Origin: Rhodoferax sp.
GTDB lineage: Bacteria; Pseudomonadota; Gammaproteobacteria; Burkholderiales; Burkholderiaceae_C
Assembly: GCA_023231075.1 (NCBI GenBank)
Contig: JALNWC010000004.1
Coordinates: forward strand, 1 to 30,344
Reading direction: 5' to 3'
DNA length: 30,344 nt
Shown here piece by piece: positions 1-6,642 of this stretch. Under the pieces are notes generated by a model. That model saw only the letters and a list, made by a program, of their open reading frames with translations. It did no database searches and was not told the DNA's origin. Made by a program: the position numbers and the translations under genes. Numbering within the stretch: position 1 is the stretch's first letter; the number at the start of each line of letters is the position of its first letter.

Positions 1-1488
1 CAGGGTGGCACACAGCGCGGGCGTGAGCGACAGCGCCATGAAAGCCGAAAAGGCGATGGACACGGCCATCACGGCCGAGAACTGGCGGTAGATGTTGCCC
101 ACCGAGCCGGCGAAAAAGGCCAGTGGCAAAAACACCGAGATCAGCACCAAGGTGATACCGATGATGGCGCCCGAGATCTGGCCCATGGCCTTGCGCGTGG
201 CCTCCAGCGGCGGCAAACCTTCCTCGCCCATGATGCGCTCGACGTTTTCCACCACCACGATGGCGTCGTCCACCACGATGCCGATCACCAGCACCATGCC
301 GAACATGGTCAGCACGTTGATGGAGAAGCCCATCGCCAGCAGCGCACCAAAGGTGCCCAGCAGCGCCACCGGCACCACGATGGTCGGGATGATGGTGTAG
401 CGGAAGTTCTGCAGGAACAGGAACATCACCAGAAACACCAGCGCGATGGCTTCCAGCAGCGTCATTGAGACCTGCTTGATGGAAATCTTGACGAAGTCGG
501 AGCTGTCGTAGGGAATGCTCCAGCTCACCCCGGGCGGAAAGTATTTTTCCAGCTCGGTCATGCGGGTTTTGACCGCCGTGGCCGCGGCCAGCGCATTGCC
601 CGAGGGCGACAACTGCACCCCCATGCCGGTGGCCGGCTTGCCGTTCAGACGCGCACTGGTGGCATACGTTTGGGAGCCGAGTTCAATGCGCGCCACATCC
701 TTGAGGCGCACCGTGGAGCCGTCGGCATTGGCACGCAGCACGATGTCGCCAAACTCGGTAGTCGAGCTGATCTGCCCGGGCACCACCACGGTGGCCGAGA
801 TGGTCTGGCCACTCAGGTTGGGCAACTCGCCCAGGCTGCCGGCCGACACCTGGGCGTTTTGCGCCTGGATGGCGCTGGCCACATCGGCGGCGGACAGATT
901 GAAGCCCTGCAGTTTGGCCGGATCGATCCAGACGCGCATGGCGCGCTCGGCGCCGAACAGCCGCACCTGGCCGATGCCGGGCACGCGCTGCAGTTCGGGC
1001 ACCACGTTGCGCGCAGCGTAGTCGCTCAGCGCGGCGACGTCGAACTTGGGGTCGGACGACGACAACATGGTGAACAGCAGAAAGTTGGCGCGCGACTTGT
1101 CCACGCGCACGCCCTGCTGGGTCACCACGGCGGGCAGGCGCGGCGCGGCGCGCGACAGGCGGTTTTGCACCTCGACCTGGGCCAGGTCGGGATTCGTGCC
1201 CGGCTCGAAGCTCAGCGTGAGGTTGCCGGTGCCATTGGCCTGGCTCACCGCTTCCATGTAGGCAAGACCGGGCGCGCCGTTCATTTCGAGCTCGATCACG
1301 GCCAGCACGCTGTCTTCCAGGGTTTGTGCCGAAGCGCCTGGATAGGCAACGGTCACCACAATGCTCGGCGGCGCTACCGTGGGGTATTGCGCGATCGGCA
1401 GCTGGGTGATCGACACGGCGCCCAGCACCATGATGAACAGGGCGATCACCCACGCAAAGATGGGACGGTCAATAAAGAACTTGGCCAT
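1..1488 (-). CDS. acrB: RND multidrug efflux pump, inner-membrane subunit (AcrB/MexB type), 3' end cut off by window
   Basis: Reading the minus strand from ATG at 1488 gives 496 codons with no stop up to the window edge, about half of the usual ~1050 residues. The start MAKFFIDRPIFAWVIALF is the classic N-terminus and first membrane helix of hydrophobe/amphiphile RND pumps. The porter region follows, with the family stretch around GLAYMEAVSQANGTGNLTLSF. A second block of helices contains GIVVDDAIVVVENVERIM. The Asp pair falls at residues 407-408, the same numbers as the proton-relay Asp407/Asp408 of E. coli AcrB. The protein would export drugs, dyes or solvents using the proton gradient, as a trimer with the fusion protein encoded just upstream (12-nt gap) and an outer-membrane channel not seen here. 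The family is certain; the exact orthologue and substrates are not. Confidence 0.95.
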   Translation of the reverse strand, partial: MAKFFIDRPIFAWVIALFIMVLGAVSITQLPIAQYPTVAPPSIVVTVAYPGASAQTLEDSVLAVIELEMNGAPGLAYMEAVSQANGTGNLTLSFEPGTNPDLAQVEVQNRLSRAAPRLPAVVTQQGVRVDKSRANFLLFTMLSSSDPKFDVAALSDYAARNVVPELQRVPGIGQVRLFGAERAMRVWIDPAKLQGFNLSAADVASAIQAQNAQVSAGSLGELPNLSGQTISATVVVPGQISSTTEFGDIVLRANADGSTVRLKDVARIELGSQTYATSARLNGKPATGMGVQLSPSGNALAAATAVKTRMTELEKYFPPGVSWSIPYDSSDFVKISIKQVSMTLLEAIALVFLVMFLFLQNFRYTIIPTIVVPVALLGTFGALLAMGFSINVLTMFGMVLVIGIVVDDAIVVVENVERIMGEEGLPPLEATRKAMGQISGAIIGITLVLISVFLPLAFFAGSVGNIYRQFSAVMAVSIAFSAFMALSLTPALCATL

Positions 1489-1500
1489 GGGGCTGGCTCC

Positions 1501-2787
1501 TTATTTCTGACCGGCGCTGGCAGGGGCAGCAGGGGCGCTGGCCGCTGGCGCAGCACCCGAGGCAGCGGCGGCCGGTGCAGCGGCGCTGCCGGGGGCCTTC
1601 CATGGCACCGCCTTCACGGGCGTGCCGGGCGGCATCATCTGCAGCTTCTGGAAGCCATCGACCATGACCTGCTCGCCTGCTTTAAGGCCCTCCAGAACGA
1701 TCCATTGATTGTTGCGAGCGGCCCCCACCTTCACCGTACGCTGGCTGAGCTTGCCATCGGCGCCCACCACCGTGATCTTGTCCCCTTGCTGGGTGCGCGT
1801 CACGGCCTGCTGCGGCAGCGTGATGGCGTTGGCCACCTGGGCCTGCTCCAGCCGCACGCGCACATACAGGCCCGGCAGCAACTCGCCCTTGGGATTGGGC
1901 ACCTCGGCGCGCAGCGTGATCTGGCCGCTGGTGCTGTCCACCGTCAGGTCGGAAAACAGCAACTTTCCGGGTCTGGCGTACTCGGTGCCGTCTTCCAGCA
2001 CCAGCCGCACGCTGGCCGCCTGGCTGCCGGCGCGTTTGAGTTGACCAGACTCCAGCTGGCGGCGCAACTGCATCACCTCCGAGGCCGACTGGGTGAAGTT
2101 GACGTACATCGGGTCGATTTGCTGAATCACTGCCATGGGGGTGGCTTCGCCCTGGCCCACCAGCGCGCCTTCGGTGACGAGGGCGCGGCCGATGCGTCCG
2201 CTGATGGGGGCGGTGATGGCGGCGTAGCCGAGGTTGATGCGCGCCGTTTGTACCGCGGCGCGGGCCATGGCCACTTCGGCCTCAGCCAGTTTTTGCGCCG
2301 CCTGGGCATTGACAAATTCCTGCTGGCTGATGGCCTTGGCCTCGATCAGCGGTTTGAAACGCTCGGCTTGTGCCGCGGCCTGCATCAGGTTGGCTTCGGC
2401 TTTGGCTACCGAGGCCTGGGCGCTGGCCAGTGTGGCCTGGTAGGGGCTGGGGTCGATTTGAAACAAGGCTTGACCGGCTTTGACCTGACTGCCCTCGGTA
2501 AACAGGCGCTTTTGCACAATGCCAGCGGCCCGTGCCCGCACCTGCGCCACCCGCGAGGCCTCCAGCCGGCCTGGCAGTTCAGTCACCAGTCCCACATCGG
2601 TCAGAGCGACCGTGACCACGCCCACTTCGGCGGGGGGTGGGGCACCGGGGCCAGCCGCAGGTGCACTGCCCTGGCCGCAGGCCACGAGCAGCAGGGTCAA
2701 ACCCAGCGCGCTGGGCGCCCAGATGCGCCGGTTTAATGTGGATCGGGAAGGGCTTGGGCAAGCCGGGGGTGTGCGGGACAGCAGCAT
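1501..2787 (-). CDS. acrA: RND efflux periplasmic adaptor (membrane fusion) lipoprotein, AcrA/MexA type
   Basis: The 428-residue protein begins with a basic region and a hydrophobic stretch ending in the lipobox LVAC, so Cys37 is the likely lipidated residue. It continues with a barrel-sandwich/lipoyl region (PGRLEASRVAQVRARAAGIV), a long Ala/Gln-rich alpha-hairpin rich in AQA repeats, and beta-barrel and membrane-proximal domains (VDSTSGQITLRAEVPNPKG). The tail is a low-complexity Ala/Pro/Ser run. It bridges the inner-membrane pump to an outer-membrane channel. I chose ATG 2787 over the in-frame ATG at 2829 because AGGAA lies just upstream of it. The 2829 ATG touches the edge of a terminator-like hairpin and would add 14 residues ahead of the lipoprotein signal. 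It forms an operon with the downstream pump gene and is probably controlled by the divergent TetR-type repressor. Confidence 0.93.
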   Translation of the reverse strand: MLLSRTPPACPSPSRSTLNRRIWAPSALGLTLLLVACGQGSAPAAGPGAPPPAEVGVVTVALTDVGLVTELPGRLEASRVAQVRARAAGIVQKRLFTEGSQVKAGQALFQIDPSPYQATLASAQASVAKAEANLMQAAAQAERFKPLIEAKAISQQEFVNAQAAQKLAEAEVAMARAAVQTARINLGYAAITAPISGRIGRALVTEGALVGQGEATPMAVIQQIDPMYVNFTQSASEVMQLRRQLESGQLKRAGSQAASVRLVLEDGTEYARPGKLLFSDLTVDSTSGQITLRAEVPNPKGELLPGLYVRVRLEQAQVANAITLPQQAVTRTQQGDKITVVGADGKLSQRTVKVGAARNNQWIVLEGLKAGEQVMVDGFQKLQMMPPGTPVKAVPWKAPGSAAAPAAAASGAAPAASAPAAPASAGQK

Positions 2788-2800
2788 GTCGGGATTCCTG

Positions 2801-2827
2801 AAAAAAAGAAAGCCCCCAAGTGAGGGC
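2801..2827 (-). terminator. Terminator-like hairpin with U-tract in the acrA leader (candidate attenuator)
   Basis: On the minus strand GCCCTC-ACTT-GGGGGC forms a six-pair stem with one U-G wobble, followed directly by CTTTCTTTTTTT-like sequence at 2811-2801. This is the shape of an intrinsic terminator, yet it sits between the likely acrA promoter and the acrA start at 2787. The plus strand has no U-tract after the hairpin, so it would act on the acrA transcript only. A conditional terminator or a processing site is inference. Confidence 0.5.
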
Positions 2828-2836
2828 ATTAGCAGG

Positions 2837-2856
2837 TAGGTCGAAAAAGCAACCTA
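2837..2856 (-). other. Second hairpin in the acrA leader RNA
   Basis: On the minus strand TAGGTTG-CTTTTT-CGACCTA can form a seven-pair stem with one G-U wobble and a six-base loop. It lies immediately ahead of the terminator-like hairpin, inside the presumed untranslated leader. No obvious alternative pairing joins the two hairpins, so a classical antiterminator switch is not evident. Confidence 0.4.
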
Positions 2857-2869
2857 TGATTTTTCCGGA

Positions 2870-2899
2870 AGTATACATAGGTATACATACAATCATGAA
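2870..2899 (-). promoter_or_regulatory. Candidate acrA promoter
   Basis: On the minus strand a -35-like TTCATG (2899-2894) and a -10-like TATACT (2875-2870) are separated by 18 bases. They predict a start of transcription near 2863 and a leader of about 75 nt. The -10 is a good match and the -35 is weak. The AcrR-like inverted repeat overlaps the -35 and part of the spacer, as expected for a repressed promoter. Confidence 0.4.
2871..2889. repeat. Tandem GTATACATA direct repeat beside the operator
   Basis: The nonamer GTATACATA occurs at 2871-2879 and again at 2881-2889, ten bases apart, which is about one helical turn. Each copy contains the self-complementary GTATAC. The second copy runs into the AcrR-like palindrome and the first overlaps the candidate -10 of acrA, so it may be a second regulator site or simply AT-rich promoter DNA. 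Confidence 0.45.
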
Positions 2900-2906
2900 T
2901 GTAAGT
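2885..2906. promoter_or_regulatory. AcrR-like operator: 22-nt inverted repeat between acrA and the TetR-type gene
   Basis: ACATACAATCA/TGAATGTAAGT is an imperfect palindrome: 9 of 11 positions pair across a centre between 2895 and 2896. From memory it closely resembles the E. coli AcrR operator (TACATACATT...AATGTATGTA). Its place in the divergent region of an acrAB/tetR locus fits binding of the repressor encoded next door, controlling both the pump and its own gene. Binding itself is inferred. Confidence 0.7.
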
Positions 2907-2933
2907 TAATAACCCTGACAAGAAAATACACCC

Positions 2934-3554
2934 ATGGTCCGCCGTACCAAAGCAGACGCCGAAGAAACCCGCCACCAGTTGCTGGAAGCGGCGCAGCGTG
3001 TATTTGTTGAAAAAGGAGTGTCGCGCACTTCGCTGCAAGACATTGCGCAAGCGGCTGGCGTGACACGCGGCGCGATTTACTGGCACTTTAAAAACAAGGC
3101 CGAGTTGTTCAACGCCATGATGGACAGCGCCGTCTTGCCCATGGAGCAAACCATGCAGCAGATGGGTCATGACGCGGCGCAGGACCCGTTGGTGGAGCTG
3201 GAGCGCGCCATGCTGCAGACGATGCGCAGCATTGAGTCGGATGCGCGCACCCGCGCCATTTTTGAAGTGGCCACCTTGAAGGTGGAATATGTGGACGAGC
3301 TGCTGGCTGTCAAGCAGCGGCATGTCCAGTGTTACCTGGCAGGCACGTGCCAGATGCAGCGCAGCCTGGAAGACGCGGCCGCCCGCCGCGGGGTGACGCT
3401 GGCGGTGGCGGCCGACACGGCAGCCCACGGCCTGCATGCCTTGATGGTGGGCCTGATTCATACCTGGATGCTGGACCCTGCCGGGTTCCAGCTGGTGGCG
3501 GTGTCGCAAGCGGCTATTCGCACCTATCTGGCGGGGCTGGATTTGAGGTTTTGA
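2934..3554 (+). CDS. acrR: TetR/AcrR-family transcriptional repressor of the efflux operon
   Basis: The 206-residue protein has a TetR-type N-terminal DNA-binding domain. The helix-turn-helix spans about residues 32-52, with the signature TSLQDIAQAAGVTRGAIYWHF followed by KNKAELF. The C-terminal half is the variable helical ligand-binding region and matches the AcrR/TtgR/SmeT type in length and start (MVRRTKADAEETRHQLLEAA). It is transcribed divergently from acrAB across about 146 bases that hold an AcrR-like operator. It most likely represses the pump and itself and is released by drug-like ligands. Family assignment is firm from the motif; target and ligands are inferred. The ribosome binding site ahead of ATG 2934 is weak. 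Confidence 0.92.
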   Translation: MVRRTKADAEETRHQLLEAAQRVFVEKGVSRTSLQDIAQAAGVTRGAIYWHFKNKAELFNAMMDSAVLPMEQTMQQMGHDAAQDPLVELERAMLQTMRSIESDARTRAIFEVATLKVEYVDELLAVKQRHVQCYLAGTCQMQRSLEDAAARRGVTLAVAADTAAHGLHALMVGLIHTWMLDPAGFQLVAVSQAAIRTYLAGLDLRF

Positions 3555-3573
3555 TCACCTAAACTTGCCCGCT

Positions 3574-4644
3574 ATGGCAAAAGACTACTGCGTGTTGGGA
3601 ATCGAATCGTCCTGTGATGAAACCGGCGTGGCGCTGGTGCGCGTCACTGGCCAGCGCCCGCCGACGTTGCTGGCCCATGCCTTGTATAGCCAGATCGAGA
3701 TGCACCAGGCCTATGGCGGCGTGGTGCCCGAGCTGGCCAGCCGTGACCATATTCGCCGTGTCTTGCCGCTGACCCGGGAGGTGTTGCAGGCCTCCGGCAA
3801 AACCCTGCAGGACGTGGACGTGGTGGCTTTTACCCGTGGCCCGGGCTTGGGCGGCGCGTTGCTGGTGGGGGCGGGCGTGGCCTGCGCCCTGGCTGCTTCT
3901 CTGGGCAGGCCGGTGTTGGGCGTGCACCATCTGGAAGGGCATTTGCTGTCGCCGTTTTTGAGTGCCGATCCGCCGGAGTTTCCATTTGTGGCCTTGCTGG
4001 TGTCGGGCGGGCACACGCAATTGATGCGGGTCGATGGGGTCGGGCGCTACCAGCTGCTGGGTGAAACCATTGATGATGCCGCGGGGGAAGCCTTTGACAA
4101 ATCGGCCAAGTTGCTGGGCCTGGGCTACCCCGGCGGGCCGGCGCTGTCCAAACTGGCGGAATTTGGTGACCCGGCCGCGTTCAAGCTGCCGCGTCCGCTG
4201 CTGCACAGCGGCAATCTGGACTTCTCTTTTGCCGGGCTGAAAACGGCGGTGATGGTGCAGGCCAAAAAACTCGCCGCCTTGCAGGGGTGTGCCGTGGCGG
4301 CCTTGCCGAAGGCCGTGCTGGCTGATTTGGCCGCTTCGACCCAGGCCGCGATTGTGGAAGTGCTGGTGAAAAAATCTCTGTCAGCGCTTGCGGCGACGGG
4401 GCTGAAGCGCCTGGTGGTCGCGGGCGGCGTGGGGGCTAACCGCAGCCTGCGTGAGCAACTTAACCAGGCGTGCGCCCTTCGCGGCGTGCGCGTGCATTAC
4501 CCGGAGCTGCATTTGTGCACCGACAACGGCGCCATGATCGCCATGGCGGCCGCCATGCGGCTGCAGTCGGGGATTCAGCGCGCCAACAAGGTCTATGCGT
4601 TTGACGTCAAGCCACGCTGGCCGCTCGATGACCTCATGGCCTGA
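3574..4644 (+). CDS. tsaD: tRNA N6-adenosine threonylcarbamoyltransferase TsaD
   Basis: The 356-residue Kae1/TsaD protein transfers the threonylcarbamoyl group to A37 of ANN-decoding tRNAs, acting with TsaB and TsaE in the cytoplasm. Visible signatures include the start VLGIESSCDETG, the metal-binding HLEGH motif (His119 and His123), SGGHT at 144-148, GETIDDAAGEAFDK at 163-176, SFAGLKTA, and the C-terminal LCTDNGAMIA. Length matches the family. I chose ATG 3574 because MAKDYCVLGIESSCDETG is the normal N-terminus. An in-frame TTG nine bases earlier is possible, and neither start has a clear Shine-Dalgarno. It begins 19 bases after the repressor gene on the same strand, so readthrough is possible, but a functional link to efflux is not implied. 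Confidence 0.98.
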   Translation: MAKDYCVLGIESSCDETGVALVRVTGQRPPTLLAHALYSQIEMHQAYGGVVPELASRDHIRRVLPLTREVLQASGKTLQDVDVVAFTRGPGLGGALLVGAGVACALAASLGRPVLGVHHLEGHLLSPFLSADPPEFPFVALLVSGGHTQLMRVDGVGRYQLLGETIDDAAGEAFDKSAKLLGLGYPGGPALSKLAEFGDPAAFKLPRPLLHSGNLDFSFAGLKTAVMVQAKKLAALQGCAVAALPKAVLADLAASTQAAIVEVLVKKSLSALAATGLKRLVVAGGVGANRSLREQLNQACALRGVRVHYPELHLCTDNGAMIAMAAAMRLQSGIQRANKVYAFDVKPRWPLDDLMA

Positions 4645-4736
4645 CGGCGCATTACACTGCGCAGCGTTCTGAACGAACCAGCCGCCTGCCTCCACTGCGG
4701 CGAGTGACAGGGCTGTTTTTTGAGAAATTTTGTCTG

Positions 4737-5984
4737 ATGCTGAAAATAATGCGCCGAGTCGTGTTGGGGCTCGCTTGGTTGGTATCCCCCCCGCTGACAG
4801 CGCTGGCGCAAACCCCGGCGGCGCCTGTCAAGATCGCCATGATCGAGGGCTTGAGCGGACCTTTTGGCAACACGGGCGAGGCGGTGTTTCGCAATCTGGT
4901 CTGGGCCGTGGAGCGGGTGAATGCGCGCGGCGGTGTGCGCCTGGAGCTGGCGCGTTACGACAGCAAGGGTCAGGCCGAAGAAGCCTTGTCAGCGCTCAAG
5001 TCGGCCATTGATGATGGCGCCCGGTTCATCATGCAGGGCAATTCCTCGGCCGTCGCAGCGGCGCTGATTGAGGCCATCAACAAACACAATGCGCGCGAGC
5101 CGGCCAAGCGCGTGCTGTTTTTGAATTATTCGGCGGTCGACCCCATTTTGACCAATGAAAAGTGCAGCTTCTGGCATTTCAGGTTTGACGCCCATGCCGA
5201 TATGCGCATGACGGCACTGATGGATGTTTTAAAGAGCGACCCGGCCCTTCAACGTGTCTACATCCTGGGCCAGGACTACAGCTTTGGCCACGCCGTGGCA
5301 CGTGAAGCCAAGCGGCAACTGGGGGTGTTGCGGCCGGATGTGCAGGTCGTCGGTGACGAGTTGCACCCGATGGGGCGGGTCAAGGACTTTCTGCCTTATG
5401 TGGCCAAAATCAAGGCCAGTGGGGCGCAGGCGGTGATCACCGGCAATTTTGGCAACGACCTGACCTTGTTGGTCAAGGCCGCCAAGGACGTGGGTTTTGA
5501 CGGCAAGTTCTACACTTTCTATGGCAACGCCCTGGGCGCACCGGCAGCCATCGGTGATGCCGGCGTGGGTAAGGTGGTGGCGGTGGCCGACTGGTTGCCC
5601 AATGTGCAAAATGCCCGGAGTGAGGCGTTTTACCAGTCTTTCCGTGCCCGTTTTCCGAACCCGGCCGATGACTACGTGCACATGCGCATGCAACTGATGG
5701 TGGAAGCCCTGGCGCAAGCCATCGGCAAGGCCAAAACGACCGACGCGAAGGCGGTGGCCACCCGGCTGGAGCAGGCGAACGTGACTCTTGGCGCGCAAAC
5801 CGGCACCATGCGCGCCGCTGACCACCAGTTCCAGCAGCCACTGGTGGTGGGTTTGATGGACAGATTAGGCGCGCCGGGGGTGAAATTTGACGTTGAAGGC
5901 TCAGGCTACGGTTTTCGGGTAATCAAAACCGTGGCTGCGGCAGCGGCTGAGCAGCCCAGCAGTTGCAACATGCATCGACCCTGA
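4737..5984 (+). CDS. Periplasmic substrate-binding protein of a branched-chain amino acid-type ABC transporter (LivK-like)
   Basis: The 415-residue precursor has a signal peptide: MLKIMRRVVL, a hydrophobic core and a probable cleavage after ALAQ. The mature part begins PVKIAMIEGLSGPFGNTGEA, typical of the type I periplasmic binding fold (Leu/Ile/Val, amide or urea binders). Other family stretches are QGNSSAVAAALIEAINKHN, the inter-lobe VVGDELHPMG, GNFGNDLTLLVKAAKDVGF and a C-terminal Cys-containing NMHRP tail. It should bind a small solute in the periplasm and deliver it to a Liv-type permease, but no permease or ATPase gene lies within the window. An in-frame GTG at 4704 would lengthen the N-terminus, and ATG 4749 is also possible. 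The ligand cannot be read from sequence. Confidence 0.88.
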   Translation: MLKIMRRVVLGLAWLVSPPLTALAQTPAAPVKIAMIEGLSGPFGNTGEAVFRNLVWAVERVNARGGVRLELARYDSKGQAEEALSALKSAIDDGARFIMQGNSSAVAAALIEAINKHNAREPAKRVLFLNYSAVDPILTNEKCSFWHFRFDAHADMRMTALMDVLKSDPALQRVYILGQDYSFGHAVAREAKRQLGVLRPDVQVVGDELHPMGRVKDFLPYVAKIKASGAQAVITGNFGNDLTLLVKAAKDVGFDGKFYTFYGNALGAPAAIGDAGVGKVVAVADWLPNVQNARSEAFYQSFRARFPNPADDYVHMRMQLMVEALAQAIGKAKTTDAKAVATRLEQANVTLGAQTGTMRAADHQFQQPLVVGLMDRLGAPGVKFDVEGSGYGFRVIKTVAAAAAEQPSSCNMHRP

Positions 5985-6009
5985 GGGCTGACCCGGTCGG
6001 CTGGACCGG

Positions 6010-6041
6010 GCAGGCTGACCGGGGCCATCCGGTCAGCCTGC
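6010..6041. terminator. Perfect 13-bp inverted repeat downstream of the binding-protein gene
   Basis: GCAGGCTGACCGG at 6010-6022 is followed by a six-base loop (GGCCAT) and its exact complement at 6029-6041. The stem is GC-rich and very stable. It has no following U-run on either strand, so it is either a non-canonical terminator, an mRNA 3'-end stabiliser, or a DNA element of the rpsO promoter whose -35 region it overlaps. Related GACCGG/CCGGTC pieces just before it (5991-6010) could form alternative pairings. Confidence 0.5.
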
Positions 6042-6051
6042 GGCCTCCGGC

Positions 6052-6057
6052 TATAAT
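6052..6057 (+). promoter_or_regulatory. Candidate rpsO promoter -10 hexamer
   Basis: A perfect TATAAT at 6052-6057 sits 81 bases ahead of the rpsO start and would place the transcript start near 6064. The region 16-18 bases upstream has no good TTGACA and lies inside the right arm of the preceding inverted repeat. The -35 is therefore weak or supplied differently. Confidence 0.5.
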
Positions 6058-6138
6058 AGCGTGCTCTGCATATGGCAGACAAGCACGTCAGGGGCAGTTC
6101 CAGCGCCTGTCGCAAGTTCTTAATCTACAGGAAAAAAC

Positions 6139-6405
6139 ATGATTGCATCCAGTATCAAAGCCGCCGTTGTCAAAGACAACGCACGTCAAGCCGGTGACAC
6201 CGGTAGCCCCGAAGTTCAGGTCGCCTTGCTGACCGCCCGTATCAACGAGCTCATGCCCCACTTCAAGACCCACGCCAAGGACCACCATGGTCGCCGTGGT
6301 CTGTTGCGCATGGTGAGCCGCCGCCGCAAATTGCTGGACTACCTCAAGTCCAAGAATGCTGACCGTTACCTGGCCCTGATTGCCAAGCTGGGCCTGCGCA
6401 AGTAA
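6139..6405 (+). CDS. rpsO: 30S ribosomal protein S15
   Basis: The 88-residue protein has the normal S15 length (E. coli 89). It binds 16S rRNA and helps organise the central domain of the small subunit. Recognisable stretches are GDTGSPEVQVALLTARI, LMPHFKTHAKDHHGRRGLL and MVSRRRKLLDYLK, with the C-terminal KLGLRK. A good ribosome binding site (AGGAAAAAAC) precedes ATG 6139. It is followed by a strong terminator and then pnp, the conserved rpsO-pnp order. In E. coli S15 represses its own translation through a pseudoknot in its leader; the 75-base leader here could host something similar but I cannot show a pseudoknot. Confidence 0.99.
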   Translation: MIASSIKAAVVKDNARQAGDTGSPEVQVALLTARINELMPHFKTHAKDHHGRRGLLRMVSRRRKLLDYLKSKNADRYLALIAKLGLRK

Positions 6406-6425
6406 TTGGTCTGAAAAGAATGACG

Positions 6426-6461
6426 AACGCCTGAGTTAGGTCACTAGCTCAGGCGTTTTTT
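6426..6461 (+). terminator. Rho-independent terminator after rpsO
   Basis: AACGCCTGAG (6426-6435) and CTCAGGCGTT (6448-6457) form a perfect ten-base-pair stem with a 12-base loop, followed by a run of T up to 6460. A second T-run occurs at 6470-6477. This is a textbook intrinsic terminator placed 20 bases after the rpsO stop. Some readthrough into pnp is likely, as in other bacteria. Confidence 0.9.
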
Positions 6462-6520
6462 ACTTCGGGTTTTTTTTACTTTAACTCACGTCGGAAAAGG
6501 CAAAAACGGAGCGAAGCTGT

Positions 6521-6569
6521 GTCATTCCAGAGCTCAATCACCCGAAATAGGGTAGGGCTCTGGAATGGC
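6521..6569 (+). promoter_or_regulatory. Long stem-loop in the pnp leader, RNase III-type autoregulatory hairpin
   Basis: GTCATTCCAGAGC (6521-6533) pairs with GCTCTGGAATGGC (6557-6569) as a 13-pair stem with one wobble. The interior can also form ACCC/GGGT (6540-6543 with 6550-6553) around GAAATA. It ends 73 bases before the pnp ATG. In E. coli a comparable leader stem is cut by RNase III and then degraded by PNPase to limit pnp expression. That role here is inferred from position and shape; the sequence itself is not claimed to be conserved. Confidence 0.6.
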
Positions 6570-6642
6570 ATCGTGTTCTGTGTTGCGGCTTCCGGGCTTC
6601 GTCAGGGTGGCCTGCACCCTGCAAACACACAGGAGATTCAAA

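Noticed and set aside
670..2736. A 688-codon open frame on the plus strand opposite acrB/acrA
   Set aside because: It is antisense to two clear RND genes, is rich in His, Gly, Arg, Gln and Leu as expected from reading GC-rich genes backwards, and shows no domain I recognise.
2788..2829. Longer acrA start at ATG 2829 (MPSLGGFLFF...)
   Set aside because: This ATG touches the stem of a terminator-like hairpin and puts 14 residues ahead of the lipoprotein signal, while ATG 2787 has AGGAA just upstream. A separate leader peptide is also not supported because the frame has no stop before acrA.
6565..6642. N-terminal extension of PNPase by 26 residues
   Set aside because: The extension overlaps the leader hairpin and is not PNPase-like, while ATG 6643 has AGGAG and yields the standard N-terminus with catalytic Asp numbering identical to E. 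coli.
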